Source: Candidatus Thiothrix sulfatifontis
Lineage (GTDB): Bacteria > Pseudomonadota > Gammaproteobacteria > Thiotrichales > Thiotrichaceae
Length of the DNA: 64,000 nt
Direction of reading: 5' to 3'
NCBI GenBank assembly: GCA_022828425.1
Contig: CP094685.1
Coordinates: forward strand, 3,514,046 to 3,578,045
A program made the translations under genes and the position numbers. How positions within the stretch are numbered: the first letter of the stretch is position 1; every line of letters starts with the position of its first letter. The notes below the pieces were generated by a model. That model was given only the letters and a program-made list of their open reading frames with translations, did no database searches and was not told the DNA's origin. This document shows, one piece after another, positions 43,708-50,741 of the stretch.

Positions 43708-44182
43708 TGCATGGATTATCAACGCCTCACCCCTAATTTTGTTTGCCCGTATCAATCAACTGGAATTATTTGAAAAACTCGCACCACAAATACATATCCC
43801 CAGTGCAGTGATGGAAGAAGTCAGAGACGGTCTTCCCAAAGATGCAACAGCCAATCGAGCCTTGGCTTGGGCAAAAGCCTATCAATGCGCTGATATACCC
43901 ATTCCAACCAGTGTAGAACGTTGGGATTTGGGTGCAGGTGAAACACAAGTGATCAGCCATTGCCTGACAGGAAATTTCTGGGCAGTGCTGGATGACCGCA
44001 TGGCGCGACGTTGTATTAATGCCCATAACCTTCAGATGATCGGCTCATTGGGTGTCGTCTTACGCGCCAAAGACCGAGGGTTCATTGAAACCGCTAAACC
44101 TTGGGTATACCGCCTTCGTGAAGCGGGTATGTATGCATCTGACGACCTTATTCATCAAGCACTATTGGCACTTGGGGAATAG
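43700..44182 (+). CDS. DUF3368 PIN-like toxin
   Basis: 160 aa. The PIN-like core is visible: IINASPLILFARINQLELFE at the start (N replaces the usual first Asp), an E in SAVMEEVRDGLP, LGAGETQVISHCL and VLDDRMARRCINAHNLQMIG with the later acidic residues, and SLGVVLRAKDRGFI. Likely a ribonuclease toxin neutralised by the UPF0175 protein encoded just before. The gene looks complete. Whether the Asn at the first metal site reduces activity is unclear; related proteins also vary there. Confidence 0.87.
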   Translation: MPNAWIINASPLILFARINQLELFEKLAPQIHIPSAVMEEVRDGLPKDATANRALAWAKAYQCADIPIPTSVERWDLGAGETQVISHCLTGNFWAVLDDRMARRCINAHNLQMIGSLGVVLRAKDRGFIETAKPWVYRLREAGMYASDDLIHQALLALGE

Positions 44183-44249
44183 TGTTGACGTTTGAAACGC
44201 CTTGCACCCGATAAAACAATCATTGGCAAACTTGAGCGGAGATACCCTA

Positions 44250-44438
44250 ATGAAATCATCAACCTGTTCCACATCTGCCCCCACGCCCTCACTGCCAACG
44301 AAGCCCAGTATCTCATTGGTTTCAAGACGGCTGACGAAATCAGAAATCGACGCACTAAGGCAACGGAAGAAATTCATCGCCGACTACGTTCAAAGGGAAT
44401 TGAGCTTGCTGCTAACAACAATGGATAAGGTAGCCTAA
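44250..44438 (+). CDS. Small helical protein (62 aa), unknown function
   Basis: ATG at 44250 with GGAG 10 bp upstream. The second half (LTKSEIDALRQRKKFIADYV, then QRELSLLL) looks like a genuine helical segment. The first half is Ser/Thr/Pro-rich and may come from an overlapping remnant read in another frame (44192-44428). The gene ends within the first bases of SDR fragment 3. Could be a truncated orphan. Confidence 0.4.
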   Translation: MKSSTCSTSAPTPSLPTKPSISLVSRRLTKSEIDALRQRKKFIADYVQRELSLLLTTMDKVA

Positions 44439-44564
44439 CGCCTCTGCGGCAACCTGCAAGTCGATATCAGCAAAACCCGCGACCTACTCGGCTGGACACC
44501 GCCCGTCAGCGTCGATGAAGCCCTGCGCCAAACCGCCCAAGCCTACCTGCAAAACCAGCGTTAA
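44434..44564 (+). pseudogene. SDR 3'-end fragment 3
   Basis: Similar to about 40961-41075 of the SDR gene (AACGCCTCTGCGGCAACCTG onwards), in frame and ending CAGCGTTAA. The last codons (tail YLQNQR) differ from the resident gene (YLTNTQRNNQS). TATACT at 44572-44577 follows; the next start codon is at 44611. Confidence 0.87.
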
Positions 44565-44610
44565 AGCGTGCTATACTTTTTCTGAATTCAGCGACTCACG
44601 GATAATCACC

Positions 44611-44832
44611 ATGCTCCACCGTCACCTAACACACCAACAGTTCACCTTGGCTGCGATTGACGACATTATCGCCCGTGGGCGACGGGTGGACTGGGCTGAG
44701 TTACGCATGGCTTTACACCAAGACCGCACATTGAACGTCAAAGTACAACGTATTTGCGATGCCCGCATTGCTGACCCCTTTGCACAACGCTACCACTTCT
44801 GGAAACATTATGCGCAACGCCAAGCTGCCTGA
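44611..44832 (+). CDS. Small protein paired with a nucleotidyltransferase toxin (probable antitoxin)
   Basis: 73 aa. LTHQQFTLAAIDDIIARGRR, then VDWAELRMALHQDRTLNVKV: a helical protein without recognised motif. It overlaps the next gene by 23 bp and shares a promoter behind SDR fragment 3. Gene order (small protein first, nucleotidyltransferase second) is that of AbiE-like type IV or related toxin-antitoxin pairs, but the N-terminal winged helix of AbiEi is not seen. Confidence 0.65.
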   Translation: MLHRHLTHQQFTLAAIDDIIARGRRVDWAELRMALHQDRTLNVKVQRICDARIADPFAQRYHFWKHYAQRQAA

Positions 44833-45493
44833 CTGGGAACAAGTGCTATCGGCGGCAGCACGCCTGCAACGCATTTTGCCGGAAGCCGTTCTCGTGGGTG
44901 GCACAGCATCTGCCATTTACGCCCAACATCGCTTTTCACGGGATGCCGACCATGTACTGACTGACCTAAAAGCACGCTTTGATGACGTGTTGCTTGAAAT
45001 GGAGTCTGTAGCAGGCTGGAAAACAGCCCGTATTCAACGCCCAGTACAAATACTCGGCAGTTTAGACGGTATTGAAACTGGCATACGGCAACTGATCCGC
45101 GAAATACCGCTAGAAACCAACGTGATTGACTACCACGGGGAAAAGCTAACGCTGCCCACACAAGGCGAAATACTGCGTATCAAAGGCGTGCTAATCCTCA
45201 AACGCAACGCGACCCGCGACTACTTGGATTTTATTGCACTGGCTGATCATTTGGGTGAGGAGCAAGTCACTCACGCACTGGCACGTTTTGATGAACTTTA
45301 CCCACAACCCAATGGCGAATCGCCTTTGCAACAACTGCAAACGCAACTGGCGAATCCCTTACCCTTTGACCTAGATGAAGTAGCACCTGAATTGGCAGAA
45401 TACAAGAACCTTGATCCCAAATGGCATGACTGGCGACAGGTAAAAGCAGCCTGCATCCATATCTCACTGGTATTATTCGATAATTTGCCTTGA
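44810..45493 (+). CDS. AbiEii-like nucleotidyltransferase (probable toxin)
   Basis: 227 aa from the ATG at 44810. The nucleotidyltransferase motif is in AVLVGGTASAIYAQHRFSRD then ADHVLTDL (G-G-T-A-x-A .. R-x-S-x-D-x-D pattern with the first D pair). ILRIKGVLILKRNATRDYLD, then FIALADHLG gives the conserved K and D of the C-terminal half. Proteins of this family transfer nucleotides to tRNA or other targets, blocking growth until antagonised. The C-terminal part after residue 165 is probably specific. It ends 5 bp before SDR fragment 4. Confidence 0.8.
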   Translation: MRNAKLPDWEQVLSAAARLQRILPEAVLVGGTASAIYAQHRFSRDADHVLTDLKARFDDVLLEMESVAGWKTARIQRPVQILGSLDGIETGIRQLIREIPLETNVIDYHGEKLTLPTQGEILRIKGVLILKRNATRDYLDFIALADHLGEEQVTHALARFDELYPQPNGESPLQQLQTQLANPLPFDLDEVAPELAEYKNLDPKWHDWRQVKAACIHISLVLFDNLP

Positions 45494-45498
45494 AATAA

Positions 45499-45613
45499 CA
45501 ACCTGCAAGTCGACATCAGCAAGACCCGTGAACTGCTCGGCTGGACACCCCCCGTCAGCGTCGATGAAGCCCTACGCCAAACCGCGCAAGCCTACCTGCA
45601 AGCCCGACGTTAA
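45499..45613 (+). pseudogene. SDR 3'-end fragment 4
   Basis: Similar to about 40976-41075 (CAACCTGCAAGTCGACATCA onwards), ending in CGACGTTAA with the tail YLQARR. The -10-like TATGCC downstream is weaker than in the other cassettes. Confidence 0.87.
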
Positions 45614-45672
45614 TTGCAGCTACTCATAAGCTATGCCACAATCAAAAGCGTCTCCAAGCGGAAAGTCACATC

Positions 45673-45957
45673 ATGCATATGCAGTTAAACGAACAATTTA
45701 TCGTTGATGAGCGCGGCAGCAAACAGGCAGTGATCATCCCGTTTGCTAATTACCTGAGAATAATCGACATCATCCGGCGATATGATGAACCTATGCCTTT
45801 CAGTAATCACCTCACCATCTGGCAAACCCATAAAGGCAGTGCCCAAGGAGTCAAGGCATGGTTAGCCGCCGATACTGACCAACATTATCCGCTCGGAAAT
45901 CCAAAGCATATTGACCGCACTATTCAAGAGATACGTGATGCTTGGGGTGATGAGTGA
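45673..45957 (+). CDS. Antitoxin-like protein, possibly chimeric
   Basis: 94 aa. Residues 1-35 (NEQFIVDERGSKQAVIIPFA) look like the N-terminus of an antitoxin accompanying PIN toxins. The C-terminal half (VKAWLAADTDQHYPLGNPKH, then IDRTIQEIRDAWGDE) looks like the toxin-binding tail of such antitoxins. The middle (SNHLTIWQTHKGSAQG) does not fit well and may mark a joint. The PIN toxin that should follow is present only as a C-terminal fragment in the next ORF, so if expressed this is an orphan. Confidence 0.5.
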   Translation: MHMQLNEQFIVDERGSKQAVIIPFANYLRIIDIIRRYDEPMPFSNHLTIWQTHKGSAQGVKAWLAADTDQHYPLGNPKHIDRTIQEIRDAWGDE

Positions 45958-45978
45958 GAAACAGTTTACGAACAGGAA

Positions 45979-46293
45979 TTGCAGTTCAGGTCAATTTATC
46001 GCTTAAAAACACCTGATGCCTTACATTTGGCAATTGCTCGCCATCATGGCTGTACCGACTTCGTTTCCTTTGTTGATGCGAAAACCGCATTTCATGATGA
46101 ATACGCCATGCAATTCTACGACCCAGATCACTCCGATGATGAAGACCGTTTTATCCTGCTTGGCACTAACCACCAACTAAAAACCTTGGTTATCTGTCAC
46201 TGTTTTCGCCAAACTGAAACCGTCATCCGCATTATCTCAGCCCGACATGCTGACGCTTCTGAACAAGCAGCTTATTGGAGCAACCGACCATGA
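45979..46293 (+). pseudogene. Chimeric ORF: PIN-toxin C-terminus fused to BrnT toxin C-terminal part
   Basis: The first 27 residues (YRLKTPDALHLAIARHHGCT) are the last conserved part of a VapC-like PIN domain; the rest (VDAKTAFHDEYAMQFYDPDH, then FILLGTNHQLKTLVICHCFR and IRIISARHADASE) is BrnT from its second strand on. The fusion lies near the HHG/VSF segment, which both families can spell. BrnT lacks its first strand (F-x-W-D-x-x-K). Only a TTG start is available. Probably inactive, although the BrnA antitoxin gene that overlaps it is intact. Confidence 0.78.
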
Positions 46294-46511
46294 GAGAACA
46301 TTACGACTTCGCCACTATGCAAGGGAAACGCAACCCCTACATCAAGCACTTAAAACAACCTGTCACCATCCGCTTGGATAACGATGCCGTGGAATACTTC
46401 AAAGCCATGACCGAAGAAACCGGCATCCCTTACCAAACCCTGATCAACCTCTATTTGCGGGATTGCGTCACCCAACACCGCAAACTGGATTTATCATGGA
46501 AAACCGCCTGA
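46290..46511 (+). CDS. BrnA-family antitoxin
   Basis: 73 aa from the ATG at 46290, overlapping the BrnT-like ORF by 4 bp (ATGA), the normal brnT-brnA arrangement. VTIRLDNDAVEYFKAMTEET then GIPYQTLINLYLRDCV is a ribbon-helix-helix DNA-binding domain. BrnA binds and neutralises BrnT and represses the operon. Because the toxin is N-terminally truncated, it may survive as a regulator or by chance. Only 7 bp separate it from pglD copy 1. Confidence 0.85.
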   Translation: MREHYDFATMQGKRNPYIKHLKQPVTIRLDNDAVEYFKAMTEETGIPYQTLINLYLRDCVTQHRKLDLSWKTA

Positions 46512-46518
46512 AGCCATC

Positions 46519-47112
46519 ATGACTCACTGCTACATCTACGGTGCAGGTGGACACGGCAAAGTCGTGTTTCACACCTTTACCAGCATGGGCAAAACCATCA
46601 CTGCTTTCTTGGATGACCAACCCACTCACGAACAGCGTTGCGGCTTGCCCATTCTCACCCCTGCTGACATACAGGATTCAGCCGCCTACACCATCCACTT
46701 CGCCATCGGCAATAACCGCATCCGCCACGCCTTGCAAACCGCATGGCAACAGCGCGGCATCAGCGCCGCAACCGCCATTCACCCCCGCGCCACCTGCTAC
46801 CCAAGCACAACCATTGGCACAGGTAGTTTGCTAACCGCTGGCAGCATCACCGGCCCTGATGCCGTTATCGGTGCAGGCTGCATCCTCAACCACAACAGCG
46901 TGGTCGAACACGATAGCGTCATCGGTGACTTTTGCCACATCGCCCAATGTGCCGTCATCAGTGGCGGAGTACGCCTCGGCACACAGTGCTTCGTGGGTGC
47001 AGGTGCAGTGATTCTGCCTTATCTCACCATCGGCAATCACGTTACCATCGCAGCGGGTGCAACCGTCACCCATGATTTACCCGATAACAGCACGTTTCCA
47101 CCTTCCATGTGA
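46519..47112 (+). CDS. pglD: PglD/NeuD-family sugar O- or N-acetyltransferase, copy 1
   Basis: 197 aa. Rossmann-like N-terminal domain (CYIYGAGGHGKVVFHTFTSM, residues 4-23) that binds the nucleotide sugar; then left-handed beta-helix rungs (PSTTIGTGSLLTAGSITGPD, IGAGCILNHNSVVEHDSVIG, FCHIAQCAVISGGVRLG). The His in NHNSVVEHD is the usual general base. Closing loop LPYLTIGNHVTIAAGATVTH. The family N-acetylates 4-amino-4,6-dideoxy sugar nucleotides (PglD, VioB), which would match the RmlA-RmlB-aminotransferase products made 15 kb upstream. The DNA has a nearly identical second copy at 50742-51311. pglC copy 1 follows. Confidence 0.88.
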   Translation: MTHCYIYGAGGHGKVVFHTFTSMGKTITAFLDDQPTHEQRCGLPILTPADIQDSAAYTIHFAIGNNRIRHALQTAWQQRGISAATAIHPRATCYPSTTIGTGSLLTAGSITGPDAVIGAGCILNHNSVVEHDSVIGDFCHIAQCAVISGGVRLGTQCFVGAGAVILPYLTIGNHVTIAAGATVTHDLPDNSTFPPSM

Positions 47113-47150
47113 TACCCATCACAACTATTAATTAACCCAGTTTATATAAT
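47108..47150 (+). promoter_or_regulatory. CRP/Vfr-type site with -10 box before pglC copy 1
   Basis: TGTGA-TACCCA-TCACA at 47108-47123 is a perfect palindromic consensus, starting within the last codon of pglD. TATAAT at 47145-47150 begins 29.5 bp from its centre. Start point predicted near 47157. Confidence 0.78.
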
Positions 47151-47188
47151 AATAGTCAGCTTATTGCTGGGCTTAACAGGGAATCATT

Positions 47189-47767
47189 ATGAACTTACAT
47201 CCAAGCTTCAAACGCCAATCCGATCTGGCATTAGCACTGCTGGCTACCGCTGTGTTGCTAATACCGGGGCTAATCGTGGCATTGCTAGTCCGCTTAACCT
47301 CACCCGGCTCTGTTCTGTACTGGTCTGATCGTGTGGGTGAAAACAACCGTATCTTCAAAATGCCTAAATTCCGCAGTATGCGTACTGATACCCCGGCTGT
47401 AGCAACACACTTACTGAAAGACCCCAAAGCTTGCCTGACCCCGATCGGTGGTTTCCTACGTAAAACCAGCCTTGATGAAATCCCACAACTGTGGAGCATC
47501 CTCAAAGGCGACATGAGCTTTGTCGGCCCACGCCCTGCCCTGTTCAATCAAGATGACTTGATCGCGTTACGTACCGAACAATCTATTCACCGCATCCCCC
47601 CCGGTTTGACGGGTTGGGCGCAAATCAACGGGCGTGATGAATTGCCTATTCCACAAAAAGTCGCCTTGGATGCCGAATACCTGCAACGCCAATCCTTCTG
47701 GTTTGACCTGAAAATCATCTGGCTGACCGCGCTCAAAGTCATCCGCAGCGAAGGAGTGACTCACTAA
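47189..47767 (+). CDS. pglC: Initiating sugar-phosphate transferase (PglC-like), copy 1
   Basis: 192 aa, the size of monotopic PglC. One hydrophobic re-entrant segment (residues 9-32, [20 protein letters not shown]), then [20 protein letters not shown], the catalytic Asp-Glu in [20 protein letters not shown], and [37 protein letters not shown]. It transfers a sugar 1-phosphate from UDP- or dTDP-sugar to undecaprenyl phosphate, beginning lipid-linked repeat synthesis. The adjacent PglD suggests an acetylated amino sugar as first residue. Own CRP-type promoter. A mutated copy 2 is at 51389. Confidence 0.93.
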   Translation: MNLHPSFKRQSDLALALLATAVLLIPGLIVALLVRLTSPGSVLYWSDRVGENNRIFKMPKFRSMRTDTPAVATHLLKDPKACLTPIGGFLRKTSLDEIPQLWSILKGDMSFVGPRPALFNQDDLIALRTEQSIHRIPPGLTGWAQINGRDELPIPQKVALDAEYLQRQSFWFDLKIIWLTALKVIRSEGVTH

Positions 47768-47883
47768 CACGGCTCTGTTAATCCCACTGCTCTCGCCTAC
47801 CCCACCACAGAACCGAAATTTACAGGCTCATCAGGCTCTGCTACGCTATAATCCATTAATCTTGAAAAATCAGGCGGTACGTG

Positions 47884-48360
47884 ATGAATTGGCAAGAAGT
47901 CTGCACTAACCCCGCATTGCAAAACCTACCCTATAAAATGGAATTGAACAGACAAGGGCAGATCATTATGAGTCCAGCCAGTGTGCGACACGTTATTTTT
48001 CAAGCCCGAATTATTGCCTTACTCAACAAGCAAGCAGGTGACTGGTTAGTTGTGCCAGAGTTTCCAGTCGAAACGGCTGATGGGGTCAAAGTAGCCGATG
48101 TTGGTTTATTGACAATGGAACAAGCCATCACCATCAAAAATAATATTACCTCAGCCTTTGCCCCTATTATTTGTGTAGAAGTGTTATCCCCCAGCAATAC
48201 ATTGGCAGAGATGAATCATAAGAAAACACTCTATTTTGAAAAAGGTGCAGAAGAATTTTGGCTATGTGATCAAATGGGCAATATGACGTTCTATGACCAG
48301 AATGGCGAATTATTAACATCCAAAAAAGTCAATTATTTTCCTTCAAATATTGATTTTTGA
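47884..48360 (+). CDS. Uma2-family (DUF820) putative endonuclease
   Basis: 158 aa from the ATG at 47884 (a GTG directly before it is also possible). Shorter than the two other Uma2 proteins. ELNRQGQIIMSPASVRHVIF, then VVPEFPVETADGVKVADVGL has the catalytic D; ICVEVLSPSNTLAEMNHKKT has E and downstream K; EKGAEEFWLCDQMGNM closes the fold. Function unknown. A TATAAT-like box at 47846-47851 may serve it. Its stop is followed in 15 bp by rpn copy 1. Confidence 0.85.
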   Translation: MNWQEVCTNPALQNLPYKMELNRQGQIIMSPASVRHVIFQARIIALLNKQAGDWLVVPEFPVETADGVKVADVGLLTMEQAITIKNNITSAFAPIICVEVLSPSNTLAEMNHKKTLYFEKGAEEFWLCDQMGNMTFYDQNGELLTSKKVNYFPSNIDF

Positions 48361-48374
48361 TAAGGACACCCACC

Positions 48375-49217
48375 ATGCAAGCCGTTGCCTCCCTCCGCTA
48401 TGGCGTGATCTTCAAAAAAGCCTTCTCCCAACCGGACGTTTTCACCGCGTTTGTGAAGGCTATTCTCGGCATTGACCTGATCATTGATCATGTCGAAACC
48501 GAAAAATCCTTCCCCAATGCCATTGGCAATATCGCCAACCACTTTGATCTGTTCGCCGAAGATAAAGTCAACCGCATTATCGTGGACATCCAACACCGCC
48601 GCTATGCTGACCATTACCACCGCTTTTTGCACTACCATTGCGCCGCTTTGCTGGAACAAGCCGTGCAAGCCAAAGACTACCGCCCCGCACTCGCTGTTTA
48701 CACCATTGTCGTGCTGACCTCCGGCGATAAACACGCGCGGGACATGGCAATGATCGACTTCGATCCCAAAGACCGCCACGGGATCGGCTTGGGCGAGATA
48801 CCGCACAAAATCCTTTACCTCTGCCCCAAATACCTTAACGATGAAACCCCTGAAGCGTGGCGCGAATGGATGCTGGCAATCAACGACAGCCTCGATGAAC
48901 AAGTTGATGAATCCGCTTACCACAACCAATGTGTGCAAAAAGTCCTGCGTACCATCCGCCGCGACACCCTCAGCCCCGAAGACCACGCCCGCATGAAAGA
49001 CGAATACAGCGAAGAAGAATTACGCCGTACCGAATGGGAAAAAGCCGAACAACGTGGCTTGCTGAAGGGCTTGGAACAAGGGCTGGAACAAGGGCTGGAA
49101 CAAGGTAAACAAGCCGAACGCTTGACCGTTGCCCGCAACCTGCTGGATGTCTTGGATGACACCACTATCGCGCAAAAAACGGGCTTGACCAACGCACAAG
49201 TTGCCCAACTGCGTTAG
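48375..49217 (+). CDS. Rpn/PD-(D/E)XK nuclease family transposase-like protein, copy 1
   Basis: 280 aa from the ATG at 48375. SLRYGVIFKKAFSQPDVFTA is the family's characteristic start; the nuclease core has FDLFAEDKVNRIIVDIQHRR with the D, and Q/E-x-K-like motif. CAALLEQAVQAKDYRPALAV follows. The C-terminal part is Glu/Arg-rich with a triplet repeat of GLEQ (about residues 233-245), then the small helix VARNLLDVLDDTTIAQKTGL. Rpn proteins are linked to RecA-independent recombination and gene transfer. Copy 2 (49902-50738) is closely similar up to about residue 225 but differs at the end. Confidence 0.88.
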   Translation: MQAVASLRYGVIFKKAFSQPDVFTAFVKAILGIDLIIDHVETEKSFPNAIGNIANHFDLFAEDKVNRIIVDIQHRRYADHYHRFLHYHCAALLEQAVQAKDYRPALAVYTIVVLTSGDKHARDMAMIDFDPKDRHGIGLGEIPHKILYLCPKYLNDETPEAWREWMLAINDSLDEQVDESAYHNQCVQKVLRTIRRDTLSPEDHARMKDEYSEEELRRTEWEKAEQRGLLKGLEQGLEQGLEQGKQAERLTVARNLLDVLDDTTIAQKTGLTNAQVAQLR

Positions 49218-49401
49218 GAAAGTCGTTGACCGCCACCCCGCCCATCAAATTATTGCGGCAAGCCAAGCTAGAGATTGCCAAACGGGTCAATGAATTATTG
49301 CAGTTGCACAACACACCGACCTCAACGGCAATTTGAGTCAAACAATCCAAGAAGAACGAAAAAATCGCGTGTGAGCTGACAGAAACCGAACGCCTGCAAC
49401 A
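49218..49401. other. Degenerate stretch without an intact gene
   Basis: Contains a short frame ending TGA at about 49335 (AKLEIAKRVNELLQLHNTPT) that looks like the helical end of a larger DNA-modifying or nuclease protein, but too little is left to name it. It connects rpn copy 1 to SDR fragment 5. Confidence 0.35.
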
Positions 49402-49437
49402 CCTCAGCCGCGCCTTAGGCAAACCCGCCCGCTTACA
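49394..49437 (+). pseudogene. SDR fragment 5 (internal, 44 bp)
   Basis: About 44 bp similar to 40854-40898 of the SDR gene (CTGCAACACCTCAGCCGCGC onwards); one substitution (H for R). It is upstream in the gene relative to the other fragments and is read in the SDR frame directly into the ATPase fragment that follows. Confidence 0.75.
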
Positions 49438-49804
49438 AGCCGGGCCACAACTGCTACTGCAAGCCTTCCTGCAACGCATCATCAACGGCGGCGGGCGCAT
49501 CAACCGCGAATACGGCTTAGGCAGAAAACGTACCGATCTGTTTATCGAATGGCCTGTCGATGAAGAAAAAGGCTATTATGGCGAAATACAACGCATCGTG
49601 CTGGAACTCAAAATCCTCTATAAATCACTGGAAGCCACCATTGCCGAAGGGCTGGAACAAACCGTAGGCTACGCCGACCAGTGTGGCGCAACCGAAGCCC
49701 ACCTCATCATTTTCGACCGCCGCCCCGAAATAACATGGGATGATAAAATCTGGCAACGGGAACAACACTGGCAAGGTCATACCTTGGGTGTATGGGGAAT
49801 GTGA
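49438..49804 (+). pseudogene. C-terminal fragment of an AAA/PD-(D/E)XK ATP-binding protein
   Basis: Open frame without ATG, fused in frame to SDR fragment 5. INREYGLGRKRTDLFIEWPV, RIVLELKILYKSLEATIAEG, LEQTVGYADQCGATEAHLII and FDRRPEITWDDKIW are the C-terminal nuclease-like domain of AAA-ATPase-like proteins (the R-x-D-L..E-x-K core is kept). The ATPase part is missing. A GTG at 49598 could start a 68-residue piece, but expression is doubtful. Confidence 0.7.
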
Positions 49805-49806
49805 TG

Positions 49807-49854
49807 TGCGCCATCGCCCAACGCCTCTGCGGCAACCTGCAAGCCCAGAGCTAA
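49807..49854 (+). pseudogene. SDR 3'-end fragment 6 (48 bp)
   Basis: GCGCCATCGCCCAACGCCTC, then TGCGGCAACCTGCAA matches about 40951-40987, joined to a variant of the tail ending GAGCTAA. It is an internally shortened version of the longer fragments. TATACT (49862-49867) follows and rpn copy 2 starts at 49902. Confidence 0.8.
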
Positions 49855-49901
49855 GGTATGCTATACTCCAGACCGATACAGTCATTATCAAGGTACTCAC
49901 C

Positions 49902-50738
49902 ATGCAAGCCGTTGCTTCTCTCCGCTATGGCGTGATCTTCAAAAAAGCCTTCTCCCAGCCCGATGTATTCACCGCTTTCGTGCGCGACATCCTCGGTATT
50001 GAACTGATCATTGATCATGTCGAAACCGAAAAATCCTTCCCCAATGCCATTGGCAATATCGCCAATCACTTTGACCTGTTCGCCGAAGATAAGGTCAATC
50101 GCATTATCGTTGACATCCAGCACCGCCGCCATGCGGATCATTACCACCGCTTTTTGCACTACCATTGTGCGGCCTTGCTAGAACAAGCGGTTCAAGCCAA
50201 GGACTACCGCCCAGCACTCGCCGTCTACACCATCGTGGTACTTACCTCCGGTGATAAACATGCGCGGGACATGACCATGATCGACTTCGACCCCAAAGAC
50301 CGCCACGGTGTCGGCTTGGGCGAGATACCTCACAAAATTATTTACCTCTGCCCCAAATACCTCAACGATGAAACCCCCGAAGCCTGGCGGGAATGGATGC
50401 TGGCGATCAATGACAGTCTCGACGAGGAAGTCGATGAATCCGCTTACCACAACCAATGTGTGCAAAAAGTTCTGCGCAGCATTCGCAAAGCCACCCTCAG
50501 CCCCGAAGACCACGCCCGCATGAAAGACGAATACAGCGAAGACGAATTGCGCAAAGAAGAGCGGGAAAAAGCCCTTCAGGAAGGCATACAGCAGGGAATA
50601 GAAAAAGGCAAACACCAACAAGCATTAGGCATTGCAGCCAACTTGCTTGACCTCCTTGATGACCAGACCATCGCGCAAAAAACGGGCTTAAGTTTGGAGC
50701 AAGTAGAACAACTCCGCAATCTGAGAAAATCGCGTTAA
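49902..50738 (+). CDS. Rpn/PD-(D/E)XK nuclease family transposase-like protein, copy 2
   Basis: 278 aa from the ATG at 49902, the same start context (CACCATGCAAGCCGTTGC) as copy 1. The first 225 residues are almost the same as in copy 1 with scattered conservative differences (FVRDILGIELIIDHVETEKS). The end differs: EKALQEGIQQGIEKGKHQQA replaces the GLEQ repeat, then GIAANLLDLLDDQTIAQKTG. Loss of similarity exactly at the repeat-rich tail is a known source of variation in Rpn proteins. It stops 4 bp before pglD copy 2. Confidence 0.88.
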   Translation: MQAVASLRYGVIFKKAFSQPDVFTAFVRDILGIELIIDHVETEKSFPNAIGNIANHFDLFAEDKVNRIIVDIQHRRHADHYHRFLHYHCAALLEQAVQAKDYRPALAVYTIVVLTSGDKHARDMTMIDFDPKDRHGVGLGEIPHKIIYLCPKYLNDETPEAWREWMLAINDSLDEEVDESAYHNQCVQKVLRSIRKATLSPEDHARMKDEYSEDELRKEEREKALQEGIQQGIEKGKHQQALGIAANLLDLLDDQTIAQKTGLSLEQVEQLRNLRKSR

Positions 50739-50741
50739 ATC

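Noticed and set aside
44192..44428. 78-codon ORF overlapping the small protein at 44250-44438
   Set aside because: It has no good ribosome site and no recognisable fold; a decayed gene end is possible but cannot be supported. The other frame has GGAG before its ATG.
42350..45620. SDR fragments as integron attC sites
   Set aside because: They lack the short inverted R and L boxes and folding symmetry of attC sites, are up to 150 bp of former coding sequence, and no integron integrase is seen.
48333..50621. Long minus-strand frames opposite both rpn genes (217, 104 and 147 codons)
   Set aside because: Mirror images of the two rpn genes; they resemble each other only because the sense genes are paralogues.
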